From Salipiger marinus (GTDB lineage: Bacteria; Pseudomonadota; Alphaproteobacteria; Rhodobacterales; Rhodobacteraceae): a DNA stretch of 64,000 nucleotides. A program made the position numbers and the translations under genes. Below the pieces are notes generated by a model. That model was not told the DNA's origin. It was given only the letters and a program-made list of their open reading frames with translations, and searched no databases. This document shows, piece after piece, positions 8,559 through 17,430 of this stretch (its first letter is position 1; each line of letters starts with the position of its first letter). The stretch lies in assembly GCF_900100085.1 (NCBI RefSeq), contig NZ_FNEJ01000012.1:62001-126000 (forward strand). Reading direction: 5' to 3'.

Positions 8559-8918
8559 TCAGGCGAAGGGGGCGGCGCGGGGCGGATGCGCGCGGGGCCG
8601 GGTGGCGGGGCGCGGCGCGTCCTGTGGGACCGCGCCCTCGGGCCGCGTCAGGGCAAGCGCCACCTCCTGCACCCGGGGCGCAGGCAGCAGCGCCAGCGGC
8701 CCGGGCTGGGGCCCCTTGGCAGGCGTTTCGGCGGAACGGGCGCGCAGGCCCGCCTCGCCCATGCCCGACAGGCTTTCCCCGGAAAGCAGCGTGGCAAAGC
8801 GCGCCCCGTCGCGCGCGGCGTCAGGGCGGCTGTCCGACAGCAGCGCCAGCGCAAGCACCGCCAGCAGGGACAGGACTGTCCGCAAGGGCTGGGCAAAGGA
8901 GGCGAGGGCGCTGCGCAT
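8559..8918 (-). CDS. Small Pro/Ala-rich membrane-anchored protein, unknown
   Basis: About 119 aa from ATG 8918, preceded by AAAGGA. A hydrophobic helix lies near residues 10-28 (LRTVLSLLAVLALALL), followed by a Pro/Ala/Arg-rich tail rich in PAP and RPAT-type motifs, so it looks like a membrane-anchored or exported low-complexity protein. No family recognised. It is upstream of secDF in the same direction and divergent from hutG (123 bases). The start at 8918 was preferred to an earlier ATG at 8957 because of the ribosome site. The low-complexity tail and modest length make it a moderately sure gene. Confidence 0.5.
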   Translation of the reverse strand: MRSALASFAQPLRTVLSLLAVLALALLSDSRPDAARDGARFATLLSGESLSGMGEAGLRARSAETPAKGPQPGPLALLPAPRVQEVALALTRPEGAVPQDAPRPATRPRAHPPRAAPFA

Positions 8919-9041
8919 GGCGGATCCTTTCCACGCCGCGCGGGCAAAGTCCATCACGCTCCGCAGGGTTCAAGCTGTCGTGATGCTTGACGGCAGATTT
9001 TCGCGGGTGAATACTGTGTTTCGGATGCGAAAGGATGCGCG

Positions 9042-9839
9042 ATGACCCCGCTTTATGACCGGATCGCGGGCGACGGCCCGATCCTGCTGAACGTGCCCCA
9101 TGCCGGCACCGACCTGCCCGAGCCGCTGCGGCAGCGCCTGCGCCCCGACGCGCTGGTGCTGCGCGACACCGACTGGCACATGGACCAGATCGCCCGCGAG
9201 GTGCTGCCAAAGGGCGCAAGCCTGCTGGCCGCCCGGCCCTCGCGCTATGTGGTCGATCTGAACCGGCCCCGCGATGACGTGCCTTTGTATGCGGGGGCGA
9301 CCACCGGGCTGATCTCCACCATCGATTTTGACGGGACCCCGCTTTACCGCGACGGCGCCGAGCCGGACGAGGCCGACCGCGCGCAGCGGCTGGCGGAGGT
9401 CTGGGATCCCTATCACGCCGCCCTTGCCGCCGAGATCGCGCGCATCCGTGCCGCGCATGGCTATTGCCTGCTGCTGGACGTGCATTCGATCCGCGCCCAT
9501 GTGCCGCGCCTGTTCGAAGGCCGGCTGCCCGACCTGAACCTTGGCACCAATTCCGGCGCCGCCTGCGCGCCTGCGCTGTCCGATGCCGCCTTTGCCGCGC
9601 TGACGCAAAGCGGGCTGTCGGCGGTGCGCGACGGGCGGTTCAAGGGCGGGTTCATCACCCGGCATTACGGCCAGCCGCAGCAGGGCGTGCACGCGCTGCA
9701 GATCGAGATCGCGCAGGACTGCTACATGCTGGAAAGCCCGCCATGGACCCTGCGGCCCGAAGGGGCCGAGCATCTGCGCGGCGCGCTGCGCGGGCTGCTG
9801 GCGGCCATGGCGGGATTCACCCCGGAGGGCGCGGCATGA
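9042..9839 (+). CDS. hutG: N-formylglutamate deformylase HutG
   Basis: Hydrolyses N-formyl-L-glutamate to glutamate and formate, the last step of the five-step histidine route. The 265-aa protein has the FGase-family motifs LNVPHAGTDLP, DTDWHMDQIA, ARPSRYVVDLNRP, LLLDVHSIRAH and, near the end, ITRHYGQPQQGVHALQIEIAQDCYM; the His/Asp/Glu residues in them form the metal site in this family. AAAGGA lies 8 bases before the ATG. It overlaps hutF by four bases (ATGA), so the two are translationally coupled. Confidence 0.92.
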   Translation: MTPLYDRIAGDGPILLNVPHAGTDLPEPLRQRLRPDALVLRDTDWHMDQIAREVLPKGASLLAARPSRYVVDLNRPRDDVPLYAGATTGLISTIDFDGTPLYRDGAEPDEADRAQRLAEVWDPYHAALAAEIARIRAAHGYCLLLDVHSIRAHVPRLFEGRLPDLNLGTNSGAACAPALSDAAFAALTQSGLSAVRDGRFKGGFITRHYGQPQQGVHALQIEIAQDCYMLESPPWTLRPEGAEHLRGALRGLLAAMAGFTPEGAA

Positions 9840-11233
9840 CCCGTCTGGCCGGTGCCCATCTGAAACAGGCGCTGACCCCAGAGGGCTGGCAGCGCAACCT
9901 GTCGGCGGAGTTTGCCGCCGATGGCACCATCGCCACGCTGGTGCAGGATGACAACCCGCGCGGCCTGCCGGTTTATGACAACCCGGTGGTGCCCGGCATC
10001 ACCAACCTGCACAGCCACGCCTTTCAATATGCCATGGCGGGCCTGTCGGAGGTGCGGCGCAACCCGGTGGACAGTTTCTGGTCATGGCGCGACATCATGT
10101 ATTTCTTCGCGCTGACCCTGTCGCCCGAGGACATGCGCGCCATCGCGGCGCGGCTTTATCTGGCGCTGCTCAAGGGCGGCTATACCGGGATCGTCGAATT
10201 TCACTATGTCCATAACGATCTGGACGGCAGCCCCTATGCCCGCCCCGAAGAACTGTCGCTGGCGATCTTCGACGCAGGCGAGCAGACCGGGCTGGAGCTG
10301 ACGCATCTGCCGGTCTTCTACGCCCATTCCAATTTTGGCGGCCTGCCCCCCACCGACGGGCAGCGGCGCTTCATCACCGATGCCGACCGCTACGCCGCGC
10401 TGCTGCAGGCGCTGGCGCCGCGCGCGGAAAGGGCCGGGCACCGGCTGGGGATCGCGCCGCATTCGCTGCGCGCCGCCACGGCGGAGGACATCGCGCGGCT
10501 GATGGATCTGCGACGCAGCCTGCTGCCGGGCTGTCCGGTGCACATCCATGTCGCCGAACAGGTCAAGGAGGTGGAGGATGCGCTGGCTTTCGGGCAGCGC
10601 CGCCCGGTGGAGATGCTGTTCGATCACGCCCCCGTCGATGAGGCATGGTGCCTGATCCATGCCACCCATCTGTCGGATGCCGAGGTGAGCCGGATCGCCC
10701 GGTCGGGCGCCGTGGTGGGGCTGTGCCCGATGACGGAATCCAATCTGGGCGACGGCATCTTCCGCGCGCCCGACTATCTGGCGCAGGGCGGGCGGTTCGG
10801 CATCGGGTCGGATTCCAACATCGCCACCTCTGCCGCGCGGGAACTGGAACAGCTGGAATACAGCCAGCGCCTGCGCGACCGGCAGCGCAACGTGCTGGCC
10901 GCCGAGACGCAGCCGCATGTGGCCGCCAACCTCTGGACCCGCGCGGCGGCGGGAGGCGCGCAGGCGGCGGGGCGTCCCATGGGCGCGCTGGCCGTGGGCG
11001 GCATGGCAAGCTTTGTGGAACTGACCAGCCCCGAACCCGCCGCCATGGCGGTGGTGGGTCGCGACATGGCGCTGGATTACCACGTCTTTGCCGGGCGCGG
11101 GCTGCATGTGGGCGATGTGGTGGTGCGCGGGCGCCGCGTGCTGAGCGCGGGCCAGCACCCGGAGGAGGAGGCGATCCTGCAGGGCTATGCCAAGGCGATG
11201 GCCCGCATCGGCACGCGGCTGGACGCGCGCTGA
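9836..11233 (+). CDS. hutF: Formimidoylglutamate deiminase HutF
   Basis: Amidohydrolase-fold zinc enzyme turning N-formimidoyl-L-glutamate into N-formyl-L-glutamate and ammonia, feeding HutG. 465 aa; the metal motif LHSHAFQ (H59, H61) follows PGITN. HIHVAEQ supplies another His, and the SDSN stretch near residue 320 the metal Asp. Start at 9836 within the hutG stop (ATGA). Presence of HutF with HutG shows the five-step (deiminase) branch rather than the four-step formiminoglutamase route. hutH, hutU and hutI are not in this window. Confidence 0.92.
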   Translation: MTRLAGAHLKQALTPEGWQRNLSAEFAADGTIATLVQDDNPRGLPVYDNPVVPGITNLHSHAFQYAMAGLSEVRRNPVDSFWSWRDIMYFFALTLSPEDMRAIAARLYLALLKGGYTGIVEFHYVHNDLDGSPYARPEELSLAIFDAGEQTGLELTHLPVFYAHSNFGGLPPTDGQRRFITDADRYAALLQALAPRAERAGHRLGIAPHSLRAATAEDIARLMDLRRSLLPGCPVHIHVAEQVKEVEDALAFGQRRPVEMLFDHAPVDEAWCLIHATHLSDAEVSRIARSGAVVGLCPMTESNLGDGIFRAPDYLAQGGRFGIGSDSNIATSAARELEQLEYSQRLRDRQRNVLAAETQPHVAANLWTRAAAGGAQAAGRPMGALAVGGMASFVELTSPEPAAMAVVGRDMALDYHVFAGRGLHVGDVVVRGRRVLSAGQHPEEEAILQGYAKAMARIGTRLDAR

Positions 11234-11236
11234 GCC

Positions 11237-11974
11237 ATGGCGCGCGAGGCAGACTATCGCGCCAATGCGCTGGTGCGGGGGCTGGCGATCCTGCAGGGCT
11301 TCACCCCGCGCCAGCCGGAACTGACCCTGTCAGAGATCGCGGCAGGACAGGGCATCACCAGCTCCGCCGCCTATCGCGTGGTGGTGACGCTGGAACAGGA
11401 AGGCTATCTGGCGCGGCAGGGCAACCGCTACCGGCTGGCGGCGCGGGTCATGGATCTGGGCTATCGCTATCTGGGCTCGCTCGATGTCTGGGATCTGGCG
11501 CGCGCCCCCGCCGAGGCGCTGCGCAACGCCACCGGGTTCACCGTGCATGTGGCGGTGCTGCAGGGGACCGAAGCCGTCTATATCCACCGCGCGCTGTCGG
11601 AGCGGGCCATGGTGTCGAACGTGCCGGTGGGATCGCGGCTGCCCGCCTGCCAGACCACCATGGGCCGGGTGCTGCTGTGTGATCTGCCCGGGGCCGAGCT
11701 TGACGCGCGGTTCGCGGGCTATGCGTTCGGCCCCGCCCCCGACAGCCTTGCCACGCTGAAGGCATGGCTGGCCAAGGACCGCGCCCGGGGCCATGTGGCG
11801 CAGGCGTCGGATCTGGCGCCCGGCACCTTTGCCATCGCCGCCCCGATCCGGTCGCGGCAGGGGCGGCATGTGGCGGCGATCAACCTGTCCGGCCATGTCT
11901 CGCAGCTGGGGGCGGAGCCTGCGCTGGTGGCGCAGGTGCGCGCGGCGGCGGATCAGATTTCGGGGCTGCTTTAA
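11237..11974 (+). CDS. IclR family transcriptional regulator, probable hut regulator
   Basis: 245 aa with an N-terminal winged helix (ALVRGLAILQGFTPRQPELTLSEIAAGQGI, then SSAAYRVVVTLEQEGYL) and a C-terminal IclR effector domain (VSNVPVGSRLPACQTTMGRVLL near residue 135; AAPIRSRQGRHVAAINLSG near 215). It begins 3 bases after hutF and is co-transcribed with hutGF, so it is probably the local histidine-use regulator. That role is inferred from position only. Its stop overlaps the stop of the convergent antiporter gene. Confidence 0.88.
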   Translation: MAREADYRANALVRGLAILQGFTPRQPELTLSEIAAGQGITSSAAYRVVVTLEQEGYLARQGNRYRLAARVMDLGYRYLGSLDVWDLARAPAEALRNATGFTVHVAVLQGTEAVYIHRALSERAMVSNVPVGSRLPACQTTMGRVLLCDLPGAELDARFAGYAFGPAPDSLATLKAWLAKDRARGHVAQASDLAPGTFAIAAPIRSRQGRHVAAINLSGHVSQLGAEPALVAQVRAAADQISGLL

Positions 11975-14475
11975 CCGTCTTCGGGCAGCAGCGCCTGCAG
12001 GTCGAGCCCGCGCTTCTGCCCGCTGTCGCGCACCGCCTGCCGCAGCTTGGGGCTGCGTTTCAGCAGCCGGACAAACCGCGTCTCGTCCAGTTCCAGCAGG
12101 GTCGAGGGCGCGATCGCCCGCACATGCGACTTGCGCGGCCGCGCCATCAGGATGGCCAGCTGTCCGCACATCTCGCCGCGTCCCAACCGCCATGTCTGGC
12201 CTGCGGTTTCCTGTTCCAGCGCGCCGGAGGCGATGAACCACACGCTTTTCGGCGGGCTGTCGCGGCGGATGATGACATCGCCGGGCCCGACATAGCGCGC
12301 GCGCAGCACCCGCGACAGGCGGCGCAGCTCGCCCTCGTCCAGATCGGCGAACAGCGGAAACTGCCGCACCAGTTCGGTGCGCTGCACATCCAGATCCAGG
12401 GGCGGGCGCCGTTCGGCGCGGGTGCGGCGCGCGGCCAGATCCTGCGTCAGCGCGGTATAAAGCTCGGGCCCGATCAGCCCGTCCTCGCGCATCGTGGCAT
12501 ATTCGCGCTCCTCCAGCCGCAGGGCGGTGCGGCGGATGAAGCGGCGCTCCAGCTCTTCGGCGTAACCGGGATATTGCAGGCGCAGCGCGTCGAGCGCGGT
12601 TTCCGCCGCCTCCTGCCGCCGGGCCAGCAGATCATGCAGCAGATCGGCGACGCGGCGGCCATGGATGCGGCGGATGCGCCCGTCGATGAATCCGTCCAGA
12701 TCGCGCAGGATCAGCCGCTGCGACAGCAGCAGATCGAAGCGGTCCGCCGTCATCCGCGCCAGCGGGCCAGAAAGCCGCAGCCGGTTATGCGCGAACAGCG
12801 CCGAGCGCAGCGCGGGACCATAGGCCAGCGCCCGGCGCGCGGCGCGCTGATAGCCCAGCCTGCCGCCGCTGCGCGCGCCCTCGATCAGCCGGTCGCAGTC
12901 GCCAAGCGCGGTCTGCGCCAGCCGCAGCGACAGGGTGCGGTCGCGGATGCGCTGCGTGGTGGCATCGCGTTCCGCCCCCGCCAGCGCGATCAGCCCCAGC
13001 GTCACCCGGTCGCGGTCAAGGATTTCGCGGGCATCCTCCGCCGCCTCCACCGCCTTGTCGAGCCGGGCGGCAAAGCGTTTCGCCTCGCCGCGCACGATGT
13101 CGCGGTCCAGCTCATAGGTTTCGGTGGTGCGCGCCACTTCCTCGCGCACGGTCTGCAGGGCCACGGCGATGACCTGATCGCTCAGCGCCTGATCCAGCGG
13201 CGCCAGCCGGTCCAGCCCCAGCCTGCCGATCACCCAGCGCAGCGAGGTGCCCTGCACGATCAGCGTGAACAGCGTGAACCCGGTGGCAAGGATGCCGACC
13301 ACGCGCTTGATCTCCAAAGGCACGCGGAAACTTTCGGTGACCGCCAGCGCCAGCGCCAGCGTGACCGCGCCACGCAGCCCGCCCCACAGGATCGCGGCGC
13401 GGTAGGGCCGTTCCACCTCGGGCGACAGGCGCAGGCGGCAGAGCAGCGGCAGCAGCCCGAACAGCACCACGGCGCGGGCGGCGATGGCGGCGCCCACCAC
13501 CACGCCGACCAGCAGCAGATCGCTCCAGCGCACGTCATCCAGCAGGCGCGGGATCAGCAGCGCGGCAAGGATGAAGATCAGCGCGCCCGCCCAATGCGCC
13601 AGCAGATCCCAGACCTCGTTGAGGTTGGTCCATGCGGCGGGCGGCATCCGCCCCGGCGCCACGAGGTTCAGCGTCAGCCCCGCCGTGACCACCGCGATCA
13701 CCCCCGAGGCGCCGAAAAGCTGTTCCGACGCGACATAGGCCAGATAGGGCAGCGCCACCGACACGCTGATCTGCGCGCGTTCATATTGCGCCAGCCCCGA
13801 CATGGCGATGACGCCCGCCTGCGCCATGACCCAGCCGGTCAGCGCCCCCGCCCCCAGCAGATAAGGGAACCGCGCCAGCGCGCTGCCCAGCGTCGGATCC
13901 GGCACGCCCATCATGACAAAGCCCATGAACAGCCCGAACAGCGCAATGGCGGCGGCATCGTTGAGCAGGCTTTCGCCTTCGATGATGCGGACCAGACGGC
14001 GCGGGGCCGCGATGGAACGGAATATGCCCACCACCGCCGAAGGGTCCGTGGTCGACACGATGGCGCCGACCAGCAGGCAGGCCATCAGCGGCAGCGTGCT
14101 GGTATAGGCCAGCGCATAGCCCACCCCCAGCGTGGCCACCACCACGGCCACCACCGCCAGCACGAGGATCGGCACCCAGTCATCCAGCATCCGCCGCAGG
14201 TTCATGCCCAGCGTTGCCTGAAACAGCAGCGTCGGCAGGAAGACATAGAGGAAGACGTTGGACCGGATCGGCAGGTTGATGATGACCTCGGCCACCGGGT
14301 TCAGCGCGTCGGTGATCTCGGTCTGCAGGAAGAAGATGGCACCGCCGCCGATGAGGATGCCCAGTAGCGCCAGAATCGCGCTGTAGGGCAGGCGCAATCG
14401 GGCCGCCAGCGGTTCCGCCGCCGCGATGACAAGAAACAGACAGGCAATGACAGCGGTGACAAGAACGACATCCAT
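11971..14475 (-). CDS. CPA1-type Na+/H+ antiporter with C-terminal cyclic-nucleotide-binding domain
   Basis: 834 aa. About 12 membrane segments in residues 1-410 carry the CPA1 signature STTDPSAVVGIF followed by RIIEGESLLNDAAAIALF (the ion-binding Asp lies in NDAAA). A long Arg-rich cytosolic helical region (about 420-690) leads to a cNMP-binding fold near 705-820: LVRQFPLFADLDEGELRRL, PGDVIIRRDSPPKSVWFIASG, LGRGEMCGQLAILMARPRKSHVRA. The GQLAIL/PR-R cassette resembles the phosphate-binding cassette of CAP-like domains. The layout resembles SOS1-type exchangers: cytosolic ligand binding may gate sodium efflux. Convergent with the IclR gene, with a 4-base overlap. Confidence 0.88.
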   Translation of the reverse strand: MDVVLVTAVIACLFLVIAAAEPLAARLRLPYSAILALLGILIGGGAIFFLQTEITDALNPVAEVIINLPIRSNVFLYVFLPTLLFQATLGMNLRRMLDDWVPILVLAVVAVVVATLGVGYALAYTSTLPLMACLLVGAIVSTTDPSAVVGIFRSIAAPRRLVRIIEGESLLNDAAAIALFGLFMGFVMMGVPDPTLGSALARFPYLLGAGALTGWVMAQAGVIAMSGLAQYERAQISVSVALPYLAYVASEQLFGASGVIAVVTAGLTLNLVAPGRMPPAAWTNLNEVWDLLAHWAGALIFILAALLIPRLLDDVRWSDLLLVGVVVGAAIAARAVVLFGLLPLLCRLRLSPEVERPYRAAILWGGLRGAVTLALALAVTESFRVPLEIKRVVGILATGFTLFTLIVQGTSLRWVIGRLGLDRLAPLDQALSDQVIAVALQTVREEVARTTETYELDRDIVRGEAKRFAARLDKAVEAAEDAREILDRDRVTLGLIALAGAERDATTQRIRDRTLSLRLAQTALGDCDRLIEGARSGGRLGYQRAARRALAYGPALRSALFAHNRLRLSGPLARMTADRFDLLLSQRLILRDLDGFIDGRIRRIHGRRVADLLHDLLARRQEAAETALDALRLQYPGYAEELERRFIRRTALRLEEREYATMREDGLIGPELYTALTQDLAARRTRAERRPPLDLDVQRTELVRQFPLFADLDEGELRRLSRVLRARYVGPGDVIIRRDSPPKSVWFIASGALEQETAGQTWRLGRGEMCGQLAILMARPRKSHVRAIAPSTLLELDETRFVRLLKRSPKLRQAVRDSGQKRGLDLQALLPEDG

Positions 14476-14586
14476 GCCGATCTGATACTGCGCCTTTGCG
14501 CCTCAGAGAACAGGGTTTTGCCGAATATTTCGTGATATGTCAGCGGGCTGGCGAAAGGGCGCGCAAGCGCGCGCGCCCCTGCCCGC

Positions 14587-15636
14587 TCAGGGGGCGGGAA
14601 AGCTCAGATCCAGCCGGGTTTCGGCGCGGTCGCCGGGGCGCAGCACCGGATCGGGCGCACCCCAGTCGGCGGGCATGTTCACGGCATTGGGCCAGTGCTG
14701 CGGTTCCAGACAGATGGCATCATGACGGCGCGGCGCGTGGCCCGCCTTGCCGGGCACGGATCCGTCCAGATAGTTGCCGGTATAGACCTGCAGCCCGGGC
14801 AGGTTGGTGTGCATCACCATGCGCCGCCCGCTGACCGGGTCGGTCAGTTCGATCCGGTCGCCGTCAAGACACAGGCAATGGTCATAGCCCACCAGCGCCC
14901 CCGACCGCATCGCGGTCAGCGGCATCCGCCCCTCGCGGAAATCGAAGGGCGTGGCCCCGACCGAAGCAACGCCGGTGGGCAGGCTCAGATCATCCACTGG
15001 CAGATAGTGCGCGGCGGGCACGGTCAGCCGCATTTCCAGCGCGGAATTGGGCCGCGTCACCAGCGTGGCAACCCCGGCCAGCGCAAAGAAGCTGTGATTG
15101 GTCAGCGACACCGGGCAGGGCGCGTCGCCTTCGGCCTGCAGCGTGATCGTCAGCCGGGGCGTGCCCTGCGGATCCTCGCGCAGCGCGTAATGCGCCGTCA
15201 CCCGCAATTCGCCGGGAAAGCCCTGATCGCCCTCGGGGCTGACCAGCCCCATCACCACCTCATCCTCGCCCATCCCCAGCAGCGTCCAGTTGCGGCGGTC
15301 GAACCCGTCCGGCCCGCCATGCAGGGTGGTGCTGCCTTCGTTGGTCAGAAGCTGGTGGTCGGCCCCGTCCAGCGTGAAGCGCCCGCCCGCGATGCGGTTG
15401 GCGACCCGGCCCACCGTCGCGCCGTAAAAGCGGCGATGCGCCAGATAGGGGGCAAAGTCGTCATGGCCCAGCACCACATCCTGCAGGTCGCCGTTGCGGT
15501 CGGGCAGATCCAGCGACTGCAGCGCCGCGCCATAGGTCATCACCCGCGCCGTCACGGCGCCCGCGCGCAGCGTGATGCGGGTGACCGGGCTGCCATCGGG
15601 CATATGGCCAAAAGTCTCGGAGACGGGATCAGTCAT
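14587..15636 (-). CDS. galM: Aldose 1-epimerase (mutarotase)
   Basis: 349 aa, galactose-mutarotase fold. It interconverts alpha and beta anomers so that the sugar dehydrogenase upstream receives its anomer. Seen: VARVMTYGAALQSLDLPDRNG, GATVGRVANRIAGGRFTLDG, LTNEGSTTLHGGPDGFDRRNW (His of the active site), LTNHSFFALAG (second His) and the C-terminal GNYLDGS...ICLEPQHWPNAVN with the catalytic Glu. Last gene of the sugar operon, overlapping the preceding dehydrogenase by 8 bases. Confidence 0.9.
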   Translation of the reverse strand: MTDPVSETFGHMPDGSPVTRITLRAGAVTARVMTYGAALQSLDLPDRNGDLQDVVLGHDDFAPYLAHRRFYGATVGRVANRIAGGRFTLDGADHQLLTNEGSTTLHGGPDGFDRRNWTLLGMGEDEVVMGLVSPEGDQGFPGELRVTAHYALREDPQGTPRLTITLQAEGDAPCPVSLTNHSFFALAGVATLVTRPNSALEMRLTVPAAHYLPVDDLSLPTGVASVGATPFDFREGRMPLTAMRSGALVGYDHCLCLDGDRIELTDPVSGRRMVMHTNLPGLQVYTGNYLDGSVPGKAGHAPRRHDAICLEPQHWPNAVNMPADWGAPDPVLRPGDRAETRLDLSFPAP

Positions 15637-16558
15637 GGAAAGGCTCCGTCATCTGGCGTTCCCCCAGCAGGAAGGCATCGGCCACCAGCTGCAGCGGCGC
15701 CAGATCGACATCGCGCTGCCCGGCGGCGATCAGCTCGGCGAAGCGGGCGTAAAGCCTGCGGTATTCGCGATCTTCGGCGCTGATCCGCGCCGCGCCATCG
15801 ACAAAGAGCTTGGCCCCGCCTTCGCGCAGCAGCACCTCCGGCCCGTCGGTTTCCACATGGATGTCCCATGTCTGCGGCCCGGTCTGGCGCCAGTCAAACT
15901 CTGCCTCGACCGGCGCGCCGCGGCTGGTCTGCAGGGACAGGCGCGCGGCGATGGGGGCCTGACAGTTTTCCGGCACCTCCAGCAGCGCCGACAGCGGAAA
16001 GACCGGATCGGGCAGGATGCGGGTCAGGATCGACAGCGCGTTGATGCCGGGATCAAAGACGCCCAAGCCCCCCGCCTGCCAGATCCATTGCTGGCCCGGA
16101 TGCCAGTGCCGCACATCCTCTTTCCAGTCGATGCGCACGCGGCGGATCGTGGCGCCTGCCAGCAGCGCGCGGGCCTCTTCGACCGCGGCCGCCTCGCGCG
16201 AATGCCATGTGGCGAACAGCGTGACGCCCTGCGCCTGCGCCAGCCGGTCCAGCGCCATGACCTCGGACACGCTGGCGCCGGGGGGTTTTTCCAGCATCAC
16301 ATGCTTGCCCGCCCGCAGGGCCGCGGCGGCCTGCGCAAAACGCCCCTGCGGCGGGGTGCAGAGCGAAACGGCGCCCAGATCCGGCTCTGCCGCCAGCATC
16401 GCGTCGATGTCGGCATAACCGGGCAGACCGTCAAGGCTGGCATTGCGGCTGGCGATGGCGGCCAGACGGAAGGCGGGCACATCTTCGAGCGAGGGCAGAT
16501 GCTGGTTGCGGGCGATGGTGCCAAGCCCGACAAGGCCCAGCGGGATGGCATGCGTCAT
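15629..16558 (-). CDS. Gfo/Idh/MocA oxidoreductase, probable D-galactose/L-arabinose 1-dehydrogenase
   Basis: 309 aa. The N-terminal Rossmann motif GLVGLGTIARNQHLPSL is followed by SLCTPPQGRF and the family's catalytic-region motif LEKPPG with Lys near residue 92. The length and the WIWQAGGLGVFDPGINALSIL segment match the galactose/arabinose 1-dehydrogenase branch that makes the aldonolactone with NAD(P)+. Position between a lactonase and a mutarotase in an operon with an aldonate dehydratase supports this. The exact sugar cannot be read from sequence. Coupled to the lactonase by ATGA overlap. Confidence 0.82.
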   Translation of the reverse strand: MTHAIPLGLVGLGTIARNQHLPSLEDVPAFRLAAIASRNASLDGLPGYADIDAMLAAEPDLGAVSLCTPPQGRFAQAAAALRAGKHVMLEKPPGASVSEVMALDRLAQAQGVTLFATWHSREAAAVEEARALLAGATIRRVRIDWKEDVRHWHPGQQWIWQAGGLGVFDPGINALSILTRILPDPVFPLSALLEVPENCQAPIAARLSLQTSRGAPVEAEFDWRQTGPQTWDIHVETDGPEVLLREGGAKLFVDGAARISAEDREYRRLYARFAELIAAGQRDVDLAPLQLVADAFLLGERQMTEPFHD

Positions 16559-17430
16559 GGTCTGTCTCCGGTGAGCAGAAAGGCGGGTTCGGCGCGGCCC
16601 TGTCCGGCCTGCGGCAGCGCAAAGGTGGCCCCCGACAGCGGATGTTCGGCCCGCGCGGCATCGGTCAGCCCCTGCGTGGCAGAGGTGACGTAAAGCGTGG
16701 TCAGATCGGGGCCGCCAAAGGCGGGGCAGGTGCTGTGCGGGGCGGGCAGCGTGACCCGGTCCCCCAGCGTGCCGTCCGGGCTGACCCGGATCACCGCACC
16801 CTCCCCCCAGAGCGCGACCCAGAGCGTGCCCTCGGCATCGGTCACCGCCCCGTCGGGCGCGAGGCCAAGGCGCGAGAAATCCACCAGCACCCCCGGCGCC
16901 TTGACCGGCCAGCCATGGTCATCCAGCCGGAAGCGGTAAAGCAGCCCGGCGGCGGTGTCGGCGAAATAGGCGCGGCTGCGGTCGGGGGCAAAGCAGATGG
17001 CATTGGGGATCGAAAGCCCCGCCGCCAGCCGCCGCAGCTCACCCTGATGAAAGCGGTAGAGCGCGCCCGCCCCGTGTTCGGCGGATTTGCCCATGGTGCC
17101 GATCCAGAACCCGCCCCACGGATCGCAGCGCCCGTCATTGGACCGGGTGACGGGATTGTCCGCCTCCAGATCCACCAGCGGCGTCAGCGCGCCGTGGCGC
17201 AGATCCAGCACCAAAAGCGCGCTGTCAGAGGCGACCAGCAGGCGGTCGCGGTCGATCCATGCGGCGGCGGAACACATCTGCGGCAGCGCAAGATCATGCC
17301 GCGCGCCGCTTTCCGGATGGTGCGACAAGAGCCGCCGTCCGGTGATGTCGAACCAGAACAGTTCCTGCCGGAGAGGGTGCCAGAGCGGCCCCTCCCCCAG
17401 CGCACAGATCCTCTGGTCGAAAGGCTCCAT
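16555..17430 (-). CDS. SMP-30/gluconolactonase family sugar lactonase
   Basis: 291 aa six-bladed beta-propeller of the SMP-30/regucalcin type, hydrolysing the aldonolactone made by the sugar dehydrogenase. Motifs: LGEGPLWHPLRQELFWFDI (metal Glu), NDGRCDPWGGFWIGTM (Asn/Asp metal ligands) and GLSIPNAICFAPDRSRAYFADT. A further Asp is in PDGAVTDAEGTLWVALWG. Start codon shares one base with the dehydratase stop, typical of coupled translation within this operon. Confidence 0.88.
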   Translation of the reverse strand: MEPFDQRICALGEGPLWHPLRQELFWFDITGRRLLSHHPESGARHDLALPQMCSAAAWIDRDRLLVASDSALLVLDLRHGALTPLVDLEADNPVTRSNDGRCDPWGGFWIGTMGKSAEHGAGALYRFHQGELRRLAAGLSIPNAICFAPDRSRAYFADTAAGLLYRFRLDDHGWPVKAPGVLVDFSRLGLAPDGAVTDAEGTLWVALWGEGAVIRVSPDGTLGDRVTLPAPHSTCPAFGGPDLTTLYVTSATQGLTDAARAEHPLSGATFALPQAGQGRAEPAFLLTGDRP

